DNA of 64,000 nucleotides from the NCBI RefSeq assembly GCF_000952685.1, contig NZ_JYHV01000037.1, positions 1 to 64,000 on the forward strand. The letters run 5' to 3'. The stretch is from Stutzerimonas stutzeri (GTDB lineage Bacteria > Pseudomonadota > Gammaproteobacteria > Pseudomonadales > Pseudomonadaceae). Positions within the stretch are counted from its first letter, which is position 1. Each line of letters opens with the position of its first letter. Below the pieces are notes generated by a model. That model was not told where the DNA came from and searched no databases. It worked only from the letters and a program-made list of their open reading frames with translations. The position numbers and the translations under genes were made by a program. Below are positions 41,341-49,907 of the stretch, one piece after another.

Positions 41341-43860
41341 TCAGGTGCCTCGTGGCTTGGCGCGTGCGGTGGGTTCGGCGATCAGCGGGTTATCCGGCCA
41401 GTAATGCTTGGGATAACGGCCCTTGAGGTCTTTCTTCACCTCGGCGTAGGTGTTGGCCCAGAAGCTGGCCAGATCCTGGGTCACTTGCACCGGTCGCCGT
41501 GCCGGGGAAAGCAGGTGCAGCTTGACGACCTGGCGCCCTCCGGCGATGCGTGGCGTATCGGCCAGGCCGAACAGCTCCTGCAGGCGCACCGCTAGCACCG
41601 GTGGCGACTCGCTGTAGTCGAGCCGCACCCGCGAGCCCGACGGCACGACGATGGCCATCGGCGCCAGTTCGTCAAGGCGCTGCGGCAATGGCCAAGGCAA
41701 CAGGGTCGAGAGCATGGCCTTGAGGTCCAGCTGGGCGAAATGCGCCAAACGGGAGACTTTGCCCAGGTACGGCAGCAACCAGTCCTCCAGCCGCTCGAGC
41801 AGCGCATCGTCGCTGACAGTCGGCCATTCACTGACGACGCCGGCATCCAGATCGATCCGCCTGAGCAACGCGATGCGCGCCTGCCACTGGCGCAGTTCCG
41901 GCGTCCAAGGCAGCAGCTCCAGACCCTTGCGCCGGACCAGCCCGAGCAGGGCACGGCCGCGCGCCTCGTCATCCAGCCCAGGCAATGGCTCACGACTCAG
42001 GATCAGCTCGCCAACGCGTCGCTGCCGCTCGGCCCGCAATACGCCTTCGCGCTCGTCCCATTCCAGCTCGTCACGCACGCTGACCTGCTCGGCCAGCACC
42101 TCGTCGAACAACGTTGGATCCAGCGCGGCGGCGCGGTAGATGCGCTCTTCGCGCTGGCCCTGACGGCTGCCCAGTTCGGCGATCACCAGCCAAGGCTCCT
42201 TCATCAAGGCGTCCGGCTCGTCGAATACCGCCGCCCGACCGTTGGCCAAGCGGTACTCGCCGCCGCCCTCACGACGCTGTCGGGCGATCCGGTCGGGATA
42301 GGCGAACGCCAGCAGCGCGCCGTGCCAACGATGATCCGACGCATTCGCCGGCGCGGGCACCACCGGGCCACGCAGCAGGCTGCGAAACTGCCTAGCCAGC
42401 TGGCGCACCCGCTGGGCACCAGCATGCCGCCCCGCGCTGCCGTCGAGCAGCCCGAGACGCGTAGCGATATCCACGCCACCGCCGCGCTGGATATCACGCT
42501 CGACCAGCAAGGCAGCGAGATCCGCCGCCAGCGACGCGAGGCCCAGCGACTGCCCGCGCAACAGTAGGTGAGCGATCCGCGGATGCGCGGGCAGCTCGGC
42601 CATGGCCTGGCCGTGAGCGGTCAATCGCCAACCGCCACGGGCATTACGACTGAGCGCGCCGAGGCGCTGGAGCAGATCCTGCGCTTGGGCGTACGCAGCA
42701 GCCGGCGGCATATCCAGCCAGACCAGCTCATCCGACTCGACGCCCCAGCGCGCCAGTTGCAACGCGACGCCGGCCAGATCGGCCTGAAGAATTTCCGCGT
42801 CGCCATAAGCGGCCAGCTGTGCGTGCTGGTCTTCGGACCATAGGCGGTAGCAGGCACCAGGCTCCAGACGCCCCGCTCGACCGGCACGCTGCGTCGCCGA
42901 CGCACGCGAAATACGGCGAGTTTCCAGACGCGTCATACCGCTACCCGGATCGAACCGCGGCACCCGCGCCAATCCGGCATCGACCACCACCCGTACGCCT
43001 TCGATGGTCAGGCTGGTCTCAGCGATGTTGGTCGCCAATACAACCTTGCGCTTGCCGGCAGGTGCCGGCTCGATGGCGGCCCGCTGGGCGGCCAGCTCGA
43101 GTTCACCATGCAAGGGGCAGAGCATCACCTCGCTTCGATCCGCCAACTGCTCGGCCAAGGTATCGTTCACTCGGCGGATTTCGGCCTGCCCGGGAAGGAA
43201 CACCAGCACACTGCCGGACTCCTCATCCAGCGCTTGCAAAACCGTCTGCACCACTCGCAGCTCGATACGCTCGCCAGCCTGGAACGCCCGTCCCCAGCGT
43301 TGCACAACCGGGTACATGCGTCCTTCGCTGCGCACCACCGGCGCCTCATTCAGCAGGCTGGACAGCCGCGTACCTTCGAGGGTGGCGGACATCAACAACA
43401 ACTTGAGCGGTTCATCGCGCAACAGCACACGTGCATTAAGCGTCAGTGCCAACGCCAGATCGGCGTCCAGACTGCGCTCGTGAAATTCATCGAAGATCAC
43501 CAGTCCGACGCCCTCGAGCGCCGGGTCGTCCTGCAAGCGACGCGCAAGAATGCCTTCGGTGACCACTTCGATACGGGTATTCGGCCCGACCTTGCTTTCG
43601 AGCCGGATGCGATAGCCGACGGTTTCGCCGACCTTCTCGCCCAGCTCGCTGGCCAGCCGCTCGGCCGCTGCACGGGCAGCCAGACGCCGTGGTTCGAGCA
43701 TCAGAATCGATAGCCCCTCCAGCCAGGGCTCGCCCAGCAGCGCCACCGGCACGCGAGTGGTCTTGCCGGCACCGGGGGGTGCCTCGAGCACCGCCTCGTC
43801 ACGGGTTAGCAGGGCCTGGCGCAGCGCCGGCAGGGCTTCATCGATGGGTAGGAGCAGCAT
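41341..43860 (-). CDS. hrpB: ATP-dependent RNA helicase HrpB
   Basis: 839 aa DEAH/RHA-type helicase. Walker A is PPGAGKTT (about 28-35); the Walker B-type motif is IFDEFHERSLD; the C-terminal helicase motif is LATNIAETSLTIEGV and QRAGRAGR. The long C-terminal HrpB domain runs to residue 839. RNA processing role, details unclear in Pseudomonas. The -10 box at 43885-43890 (TATAAT, minus) precedes it. Confidence 0.95.
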   Translation of the reverse strand: MLLLPIDEALPALRQALLTRDEAVLEAPPGAGKTTRVPVALLGEPWLEGLSILMLEPRRLAARAAAERLASELGEKVGETVGYRIRLESKVGPNTRIEVVTEGILARRLQDDPALEGVGLVIFDEFHERSLDADLALALTLNARVLLRDEPLKLLLMSATLEGTRLSSLLNEAPVVRSEGRMYPVVQRWGRAFQAGERIELRVVQTVLQALDEESGSVLVFLPGQAEIRRVNDTLAEQLADRSEVMLCPLHGELELAAQRAAIEPAPAGKRKVVLATNIAETSLTIEGVRVVVDAGLARVPRFDPGSGMTRLETRRISRASATQRAGRAGRLEPGACYRLWSEDQHAQLAAYGDAEILQADLAGVALQLARWGVESDELVWLDMPPAAAYAQAQDLLQRLGALSRNARGGWRLTAHGQAMAELPAHPRIAHLLLRGQSLGLASLAADLAALLVERDIQRGGGVDIATRLGLLDGSAGRHAGAQRVRQLARQFRSLLRGPVVPAPANASDHRWHGALLAFAYPDRIARQRREGGGEYRLANGRAAVFDEPDALMKEPWLVIAELGSRQGQREERIYRAAALDPTLFDEVLAEQVSVRDELEWDEREGVLRAERQRRVGELILSREPLPGLDDEARGRALLGLVRRKGLELLPWTPELRQWQARIALLRRIDLDAGVVSEWPTVSDDALLERLEDWLLPYLGKVSRLAHFAQLDLKAMLSTLLPWPLPQRLDELAPMAIVVPSGSRVRLDYSESPPVLAVRLQELFGLADTPRIAGGRQVVKLHLLSPARRPVQVTQDLASFWANTYAEVKKDLKGRYPKHYWPDNPLIAEPTARAKPRGT

Positions 43861-43884
43861 GGGGACTCCGGATTTGAGCGCGGC

Positions 43885-43890
43885 ATTATA
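43885..43890 (-). promoter_or_regulatory. probable -10 box of hrpB
   Basis: ATTATA on the plus strand is a perfect TATAAT on the minus strand, about 25 bp before the hrpB ATG. No good -35 was found. The rest of 43861-44131 holds only the palindrome at 43989-44011. Confidence 0.4.
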
Positions 43891-43988
43891 GGGGACGATA
43901 AAAGCGCTGGCGGCTGAACGACGGCATCGTAGAACGACGACGCCGATGATCCACTCCCCACCCGGCAGGTTTCGTCAGCCCATAACGG

Positions 43989-44011
43989 GTGTAAACCTTG
44001 CGCGTTTACAC
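43989..44011. promoter_or_regulatory. 8-bp inverted repeat, candidate operator
   Basis: GTGTAAAC (43989-43996) and GTTTACAC (44004-44011) are exact mirrors around 7 nt. It lies about 120 bp before the lipoprotein gene at 44132. The arms suggest a helix-turn-helix regulator site, family unknown. Confidence 0.45.
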
Positions 44012-44131
44012 TGCGCTGGCTCTGCGTGGGCCCCTGAACACCTAGGCGCAGAAGGCGGTCTGATGTCGAGAAAACATCACGCAGCCCTTGCGCGGCCCTT
44101 GTATAGTTGCGCCACTTTTTTCGGAGGTCTT

Positions 44132-44548
44132 ATGCGTACTCGTTCCCGTGTCATCGGCGGCGTGCTGGCCGTCTCCCTATTCACCCAACTGGCGGCCTGC
44201 GGCACGCTGTTCTACCCGGATCGCCGCGGTCAGATAGACGGCCGTATCGACCCGGCCGTCGCGGTCCTCAATGCGGTGGGCCTGTTGTTTTACGTAATTC
44301 CCGGCCTGATCGCATTCGGCATCGATTTCGCCACTGGCGCCATCTACCTGCCCGACAACAGCTACTCCATGGCCCCGGAAAAACTCCAAGAAGCCATCGG
44401 TGCCGACGGCGTGATTGACCAGGCTAAGCTCAAAGCCATCATCGAAGCGGAAACCGGCCGCAGCCTGCCGCTGGACGATCCGCGCCTGATCCAGCACAAC
44501 GGCAGCGTCGAGCAGTTGGCGGCGTTTGGATTGCGGCCCGCCGCCTGA
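44132..44548 (+). CDS. predicted lipoprotein of unknown function
   Basis: 138 aa. Signal peptide with lipobox L-A-A-C23 (TQLAACGTLFYPDRRG), then a hydrophobic segment (AVLNAVGLLFYVIPGLIAFGIDF) and a C-terminal acidic helical region (EKLQEAIGADGVIDQAKLKAIIEAETG). GGAGG precedes the ATG. Its stop overlaps the FieF start by one base (TGATG), so they form an operon. Confidence 0.78.
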   Translation: MRTRSRVIGGVLAVSLFTQLAACGTLFYPDRRGQIDGRIDPAVAVLNAVGLLFYVIPGLIAFGIDFATGAIYLPDNSYSMAPEKLQEAIGADGVIDQAKLKAIIEAETGRSLPLDDPRLIQHNGSVEQLAAFGLRPAA

Positions 44549-45459
44549 TGCAGCACACCCGCGAGCGCAAGGGCGTCAGCGCCGAACACGCGAGGCTGAT
44601 GCGCCGCGCCACGCGGCTGGCGTTGGCCGTGGCGCTGACGCTGGCGGCCAGCAAGGCGCTGGCGTGGTGGCTGAGCGGTTCGGTCAGCCTACTGGCGGGC
44701 CTCACCGACTCCTTGTTGGACGGCGCCGCCTCGCTGCTCAACCTGCTGGCCGTGCAATACTCGCTGCGCCCGGCCGACGAGGATCATCGCTACGGCCACG
44801 GCAAGGCCGAGGCCCTTGCTGGGCTCGGCCAGGGCGCGTTCATCTCGGTCAGTGCGATCCTCGTCTGCGTGCAAGGCGTCGACCGCATGTTGCACCCCGA
44901 ACCATTGGGCGCGCCGGCGCTGGGCATCGCGGTGATGCTGTTGTCGCTGGCGCTGACCGTGGCGCTATTGATGTATCAGCGCCACGTGGTGCGTGAAACC
45001 GGATCCACGGCGATCCGCGCCGACGCCCTGCACTACCGTTCGGACTTGCTGCTCAATACCAGTATCCTCGTCGCGCTGGTGCTGGCCGGCTACGGCTGGG
45101 AGCGCCTGGACGCCGTCTTCGGCATCGCCATAGCTCTCTACATCTTCTGGAGCGCGCTGAGCATCGTGCGCGAGGCCGGCGCGGTGTTGATGGATACCGA
45201 GCTGCCGCCGGAGATCAGCGAGGATATGCACCAGTTGGCCTGCGCAGTGCCCGGTGTGGTCGGTTGCCACGACCTGCGCACCCGTGTCTCTGGTACTCGC
45301 TGGTTCGTGCAGATGCATCTGGAGTTGCCGGGGCAGCTGCCGTTGATCGAGGCGCATGGGCTGTGCGATCGGGTCGAGGCGGCGATTCACGCCAAGTACC
45401 CGCGGGCCGAAGTGTTGGTGCATGCTGATCCGCTTGAGGTGGTTAGGCCGAAGGGGTAG
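44548..45459 (+). CDS. fieF: CDF cation efflux pump, FieF-like
   Basis: 303 aa. Six membrane helices; the metal site is Asp54/Asp58 in TM2 (GLTDSLLDGA) plus DALHYRSD in TM5 (FieF has the same D-x3-D and H-x3-D). A C-terminal cytoplasmic domain (about 215-300) dimerises. It exports Fe(II)/Zn(II). In contrast to the short CDF at 9895, this is full length. Confidence 0.92.
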   Translation: MQHTRERKGVSAEHARLMRRATRLALAVALTLAASKALAWWLSGSVSLLAGLTDSLLDGAASLLNLLAVQYSLRPADEDHRYGHGKAEALAGLGQGAFISVSAILVCVQGVDRMLHPEPLGAPALGIAVMLLSLALTVALLMYQRHVVRETGSTAIRADALHYRSDLLLNTSILVALVLAGYGWERLDAVFGIAIALYIFWSALSIVREAGAVLMDTELPPEISEDMHQLACAVPGVVGCHDLRTRVSGTRWFVQMHLELPGQLPLIEAHGLCDRVEAAIHAKYPRAEVLVHADPLEVVRPKG

Positions 45460-45530
45460 CGCAGCGTGAGCGTGCGGGTGCGGCGTCTGGCAAAGGCGCT
45501 ATACCGGTTACCGCGGACACCGCTAGCGAT

Positions 45531-46220
45531 GGTTTCGCCCTGCTGGGCGAGTCACTTTTTCCAAACGCCGAAAAAGTAACCAAAAACGCTTGCCCCCTGC
45601 ATCCGGGTCTCGCTGCGCGAAACTTCCCTCATTCCATCCGCGCTCCGGGGGCCGGCGTACAAGGGCCATCCCTGGCCCTTTACGCCTCTCGCGGCATCCA
45701 TGCCGCTCGCTCCCCTCCGCGCGGATTCCATTCGGCCTCCTAAAAGGGGCGATTCGGCGTCGTCTGACAGGTCGTGCAATGGAAAGCAGGAAGCTGTGTC
45801 GAGCCAGGACCACTTAACCCATGGCCGTGAAAAGCCCGTAGGGTGGAAAACTGCGAAGCAGTTTCCACCGCAATCGACGCTGCAATCGGTATCGAACTAT
45901 GCCGGCAAAAATCGGTGGGTAAGCTTCGCGTTATCCACCCTACGATCGCCCGAAACTCGCACAACCGCTTCGCTGCACGGCCCATCAGACGCCACCGAAT
46001 CGCCCCTTTCAGGGGGCCGAGCGCAGGTGGCGTGGAAGGGGTTGAGCGGCATGGATGCCGCGAGAGCCGCGATGGGCCAGGGATGGCCCTTCGCGGCGGG
46101 CCCCTGGAACGTCACCGGAGCGAGGGAACCCCGGCGCAGCCGGGGCCGGATGCAGGGGCAAGCGTTTTTGGTTACTTTTTCCGCGTCTGGAAAAAGTGAC
46201 TCGCCCAGCAGGGCGAAACC
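45531..46220. repeat. 690-bp gene-free element with about 250-bp inverted arms
   Basis: The first 66 nt (from GGTTTCGCCCTGCTGGGCGA) and the reverse complement of the last 66 nt differ at only two positions. Similarity then continues with gaps to about 45783 on the left and 45968 on the right (shared GGCATCCATGCCGCT, AGGGCCATCCCTGG, AGGGGCGATTCGG). The centre (45784-45967) holds an inverted pair of CCACCCTACG hairpins. No transposase or believable ORF is inside; short frames here are probably chance. Confidence 0.82.
45838..45944. repeat. REPIN-like pair of CCACCCTACG hairpins in the centre of the 690-bp element
   Basis: First copy 45838-45870 (CGTAGGGTGGAAAACTG, CAGTTTCCACCG) and second copy 45913-45944 (CGGTGGGTAA, TTATCCACCCTACG). 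The tails point outward. See the copies at 49763, 53447, 62460 and 63801. Confidence 0.85.
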
Positions 46221-46280
46221 AATGCCTCAGCCAACCCGGCCAACGGGCGTAGCCACGTGAACCCAAAGCCCAACAACTTC

Positions 46281-46294
46281 GCGGCCAAGGCCGC
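46281..46294. repeat. short REP-type palindrome
   Basis: GCGGCCAAGGCCGC, with CTCCCACAAC beside it; the segment looks like the Pseudomonas REP unit GTGGGAGCGGCC...GGCCGC. Confidence 0.55.
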
Positions 46295-46365
46295 TCCCAC
46301 AACAGCGCATACACAGCGGCTAGGAATCGCCTCAGCTCTTGGCCCCCAAACAAAACGCCAAAACG

Positions 46366-46394
46366 AAAAAGACCACGCCTGGGCGTGGTCTTTT
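46366..46394. terminator. strong terminator hairpin with no gene ending nearby
   Basis: AAAAGACCACGCC (46367-46379) pairs with GGCGTGGTCTTTT (46382-46394), flanked by A- and T-runs. It lies about 270 bp before the Lrp-type gene and 900 bp after fieF. In 46395-46658 no other feature was recognised apart from an AT-rich stretch (46560-46630) likely to hold the Lrp promoter. Confidence 0.8.
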
Positions 46395-46658
46395 CGATTC
46401 GTTGGGCCGATGGTAACGGCTTCTTCTCTCGGCGCCTCGTGAGCGTCGGGGGCCCGGACCGTCGGCCTGGGTAAGGCGTTCGGGGGTCACGGCGGGGATC
46501 GCGTGCCGTGGCCTTTCTGCCGGGGGCTGAAGTTAGATAAAGCTTACGCCCCGCGCGGCGATAGATGTTTGCGAATATTGCTCATATAAGCCACTCTTGC
46601 GCAATTCATACGCAACCAAACAAATTTTAGCGCAACAAGACCACGAGAGCTTTTCGAA

Positions 46659-47138
46659 ATGAGCAAACTCGACCGCTACGACCTGCGGATTCTTGGCGAA
46701 CTGCAGCACGATGCGCGTATATCCAACCAGGATCTGGCCGAGCGCATCGGCCTGTCGCCCTCACCCTGCTCGCGGCGGGTGAAGCAACTCGAGGACGACG
46801 GCTACATCGCCCGCCAGGTCGCATTGCTGGATCGCAAGAAACTCGGCCTGACCCTGACCGCCTATGTGCTCATCGGCATGGATCGTCACACGCCGGAGCG
46901 CTTCGAGCACTTCGAAGGAGTCATCGGCAAGTGCCCGGAAGTGTTGGAGTGCAGCCTGGTGACAGGGATGGACGCCGACTACCAGCTCAAGGTCGTGGTG
47001 CCGGATATGGAGCACTATCAGGCCTTCCTGCTCGGCACCCTGACCCGCATCGAGGGTGTGTCGAGCGTGCGGTCGAGCTTCGTCCTGAGGCAAGTGTCGT
47101 CAAGCACGGAGCTGCCGCTGGAGCACCTGCGCAGCTGA
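46659..47138 (+). CDS. Lrp/AsnC-family transcriptional regulator
   Basis: 159 aa. The N-terminal winged helix is MSKLDRYDLRILGELQHDARISNQDLAERIGLSPSPCSRR (read as two segments), and the C-terminal RAM ligand domain starts near 65 (LTLTAYVLIGMDRH). Members sense amino acids and activate or repress transport and catabolic genes. Target genes are not obvious here. Confidence 0.93.
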   Translation: MSKLDRYDLRILGELQHDARISNQDLAERIGLSPSPCSRRVKQLEDDGYIARQVALLDRKKLGLTLTAYVLIGMDRHTPERFEHFEGVIGKCPEVLECSLVTGMDADYQLKVVVPDMEHYQAFLLGTLTRIEGVSSVRSSFVLRQVSSSTELPLEHLRS

Positions 47139-47295
47139 GACCGGATGCCGCTGACAGGCCGCGTGGCGGCCTGGTTGGCGTATACTCGGCGCCGCCTTGC
47201 TATGCCCCGCGCGTCATAAAAACGAGCCCTGCTCAGCCAACAATAGCCCGCCCGTTGTCATAGCCGTTGTCGTTACTAGCCACGCGGAGCGCTCG

Positions 47296-47514
47296 ATGGA
47301 ACCCGAAGTATTCGAAAAGTGGATGATGATCGTCCTGGTCGGCGGCCTGATGGCCTTCATGGCGTTCATCATCTGGGACCTGGCCAAGAAGTCCAAAGCT
47401 GGACGCCTCGGCACGGCGATTCTGTTCCTGGGCCTTGGCCTTTGCTTGTTCGCTTTTCTCGCCAAGCCGATCATCGGCTACATCATCGAGGTTTCGCAGG
47501 GCATCCCGCACTGA
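47296..47514 (+). CDS. DUF2788-family small membrane protein
   Basis: 72 aa with two membrane segments (WMMIVLVGGLMAFMAFIIWD and TAILFLGLGLCLFAFLAK) joined by a basic loop (LAKKSKAGRLG), as in the DUF2788 family. GGAG lies seven bases before the ATG; the frame is open further upstream but has no good site. No function is known. Confidence 0.82.
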   Translation: MEPEVFEKWMMIVLVGGLMAFMAFIIWDLAKKSKAGRLGTAILFLGLGLCLFAFLAKPIIGYIIEVSQGIPH

Positions 47515-47535
47515 TGCGGTGAGGCGGCCGGCGCC

Positions 47536-48159
47536 TCACAAGCGCGCCGGCACTTCCCGCCATTCCCCTGGTTGCAGGCCGTCCAGCGACCAGGGTCCGA
47601 TCCTGACCCGCACCAGCCGCAGCGTTGGCAGCCCGACCGCCGCCGTCATCCTTCGTACCTGACGGTTACGCCCCTCCCTGATTACCAGCTCCAGCCAAGA
47701 GGTCGGCACGCTCTTGCGAAAGCGCACCGGCGGATTTCGTGGCCATAACACGGGCTCTTCCAATGCCCGAGCCTCCGCGGGCAGCGTCATGCCGTCGTTG
47801 AGTTCGACACCGTCGCGCAGACGGCGCAACTGCTCGGCGCTCACCTCGCCCTCCACCTGCACCCAGTAAGTCTTTGCCAGCTTGTGTTTGGGATCGGCGA
47901 TGCGCGCCTGCAGCTGGCCATCGTTGGTCAGCAGCAGCAACCCCTCACTGTCGCGGTCCAGACGCCCGGCCGGGTACACGCCCGGCACCGGCACGAAGTC
48001 CTTGAGGGTGGTACGGCCATCGGCATCGTTGAACTGCGTGAGCACGTCGAATGGCTTGTTCAACAGCAGCAGACGCGACTCGGCAGGCGGCGGCTTGGCG
48101 ACTCGACGGGGCTGGCTACGCGCTGCAGCGGTGCGCGGTGGGCGGGGACGACGCGACAT
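47536..48159 (-). CDS. rluE: 23S rRNA pseudouridine synthase RluE
   Basis: 207 aa. The catalytic motif [17 protein letters not shown] contains the Asp that forms the intermediate; the short form without S4 domain is that of RluE (pseudouridine 2457 of 23S rRNA). An Arg/Pro-rich N-terminal tail ([20 protein letters not shown]) precedes the fold. Function by family. Confidence 0.9.
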   Translation of the reverse strand: MSRRPRPPRTAAARSQPRRVAKPPPAESRLLLLNKPFDVLTQFNDADGRTTLKDFVPVPGVYPAGRLDRDSEGLLLLTNDGQLQARIADPKHKLAKTYWVQVEGEVSAEQLRRLRDGVELNDGMTLPAEARALEEPVLWPRNPPVRFRKSVPTSWLELVIREGRNRQVRRMTAAVGLPTLRLVRVRIGPWSLDGLQPGEWREVPARL

Positions 48160-48264
48160 GAAGGCTTCCTGTGCAGGCCGGTCATGCTAGGGCGACGGGG
48201 CGATCCCCGCAAGCAGCCGCGCTCGGCTTCGCCGGCTCAGCCACCGGCAACTTCGGAGCCATTT

Positions 48265-48281
48265 CGCACCACATGCGTGCA
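48265..48281. promoter_or_regulatory. candidate NtrC binding site upstream of urtA
   Basis: CGCACC, 5 nt, CGTGCA (48265-48281) agrees with the NtrC consensus TGCACC-N5-GGTGCA at 5 of 6 positions in each half. It lies about 120 bp upstream of the sigma-54 promoter, a normal enhancer distance. Confidence 0.5.
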
Positions 48282-48399
48282 ACACGCTGCCCCACATCGC
48301 GTCGGTCGCCCCATTTTCGTACCCACAGAGCCCAGTCCGCATTTACGTATTACAGAGCGAACGACAGCGAGGCCTCGTGCCAGAGCGCTTCGAAGAAAT

Positions 48400-48414
48400 T
48401 GGCATGGATGCTGC
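48400..48414 (+). promoter_or_regulatory. sigma-54 promoter of the urt operon
   Basis: TGGCATGGATGCTGC has GG (48401-48402) and GC (48413-48414) with exactly 10 bases between, the RpoN -24/-12 rule, and matches TGGCAYG-N4-YTGC. The start would be near 48425, about 55 nt before urtA. Fits nitrogen-limitation control. Confidence 0.75.
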
Positions 48415-48480
48415 GATAGCGCTCCCTGTCCCAGAGAACCAACCCACAGTTGCGCATGGACAGCCAAGGAGCCACATACA

Positions 48481-49749
48481 ATGAAACGCCGTCCCCTACT
48501 GAAGTCCACCCTCGCCGCCAGTGCCCTGATGCTCAGCGGCCTGTTCCCGTTCACCGTGCAGGCAGCCGAGACCATCAAGGTCGGCATTCTGCATTCGCTG
48601 TCCGGCACCATGGCTATTTCGGAAACATCTCTGAAAGACATGGCACTGATGACCATCGACGAGATCAACGCCAAGGGCGGCGTGCTCGGCAAGCAGCTCG
48701 AGCCAGTGGTGGTCGACCCGGCCTCCAACTGGCCGCTGTTCGCCGAGAAAGGCCGTCAGCTGCTGACTCAGGACAAGGTCGCGGTGACCTTCGGTTGCTG
48801 GACCTCGGTTTCGCGCAAATCCGTACTGCCGGTCTATGAAGAGCTCGACGGCCTGCTGTTCTACCCCGTCCAGTACGAAGGCGAAGAGCTGTCACCCAAC
48901 GTCTTCTATACCGGCGCGGCGCCGAACCAGCAGGCCATCCCGGCCGTCGAGTACCTGATGAGCGAAGACGGCGGCAGCGCCGAGCGCTTCTTCCTGCTCG
49001 GTACCGATTACGTCTACCCACGCACCACCAACAAGATCCTGCGTGCCTTCCTGATCAGCAAAGGCGTGCCGGAATCGAACATCGAAGAGGTGTATACCCC
49101 GTTCGGCCACAGCGATTACCAGACCATCGTCGCCAACATCAAGAAGTTCTCCGCCGGCGGCAAGACGGCGGTGGTCTCGACCATCAACGGCGACTCCAAC
49201 GTGCCGTTCTACAAGGAGCTGGCCAACCAGGGCCTGGACGCCACTGACGTTCCGGTCGTCGCCTTCTCGGTCGGCGAAGAAGAGCTGCGCGGCATCGACA
49301 CCAAACCGCTGGTCGGTCACCTGGCGGCCTGGAACTACTTCCAGTCGGTAGAAAACCCGGTCAACGAAGCGTTTGTCAGCAAGTGGAAGGCCTACGCCAA
49401 GGAAAAGGGCCTGCCGGGCGCTGACAAGGCCGTAACCAACGACCCGATGGAAGCCACCTACGTTGGCATTCACATGTGGGCGCAGGCGGTCGAGAAAGCC
49501 GGCACCACCGAGGTCGGCAAGGTACGCGATGCCCTTGCTGGTCAGACCTTCGAAGCGCCGAGCGGCTACACCCTGACCATGGACGAAAAGAACCACCACC
49601 TGCACAAGCCGGTGATGATCGGTGAAGTCCAGGATGACGGTCAGTTCTCGGTGGTCTGGGAAACCGAAAGCCCGGTCCGCGCCCAGCCGTGGAGCCCCTA
49701 CATCCCAGGCAACGATAAGAAGCCGGACTATGCGGTGAAGTCGAACTGA
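48481..49749 (+). CDS. urtA: urea ABC transporter substrate-binding protein UrtA
   Basis: 422 aa. The signal peptide has RRPLLK followed by a hydrophobic core, similar to a Tat signal. The mature protein (from about 30) is the large class I binding protein with GILHSLSGTMAISETSLKD and FGCWTSVSRKSVLPV, found in urea-specific UrtA. It binds urea (or short amides) in the periplasm for UrtBCDE. Confidence 0.96.
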   Translation: MKRRPLLKSTLAASALMLSGLFPFTVQAAETIKVGILHSLSGTMAISETSLKDMALMTIDEINAKGGVLGKQLEPVVVDPASNWPLFAEKGRQLLTQDKVAVTFGCWTSVSRKSVLPVYEELDGLLFYPVQYEGEELSPNVFYTGAAPNQQAIPAVEYLMSEDGGSAERFFLLGTDYVYPRTTNKILRAFLISKGVPESNIEEVYTPFGHSDYQTIVANIKKFSAGGKTAVVSTINGDSNVPFYKELANQGLDATDVPVVAFSVGEEELRGIDTKPLVGHLAAWNYFQSVENPVNEAFVSKWKAYAKEKGLPGADKAVTNDPMEATYVGIHMWAQAVEKAGTTEVGKVRDALAGQTFEAPSGYTLTMDEKNHHLHKPVMIGEVQDDGQFSVVWETESPVRAQPWSPYIPGNDKKPDYAVKSN

Positions 49750-49762
49750 GGATAGACGTTTT

Positions 49763-49851
49763 GGTGGATGGATGAAGCGCCGACTCCGCGTCCCGATCCA
49801 CCCTACGTTCGCTCGCTTTCGTAGGGTGGATGAGCCTTTTTTTCATCCACC
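49763..49851. repeat. pair of CCACCCTACG hairpins between urtA and urtB
   Basis: Copy one (49763-49807) ends ATCCACCCTACG; copy two (49820-49851) begins CGTAGGGTGGATGA and ends TCATCCACC. Tails face inward, 12 bp apart. They fill most of the 158-bp gap in the operon. Confidence 0.85.
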
Positions 49852-49907
49852 TGTCGACCACCGCCAGCTCCACCAAGAGAGCACCGGGGTCCCTGGGGAA
49901 TGCCTAA

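Noticed and set aside
45523-46353. Several short frames within the 690-bp repeat
   Set aside because: They arise from the inverted-repeat DNA, occur symmetrically on both strands and lack ribosome sites.
48160-48480. Gene upstream of urtA in the same frame
   Set aside because: The open frame continues from rluE antisense into urtA without motifs; the region contains the sigma-54 promoter and NtrC-like site instead.
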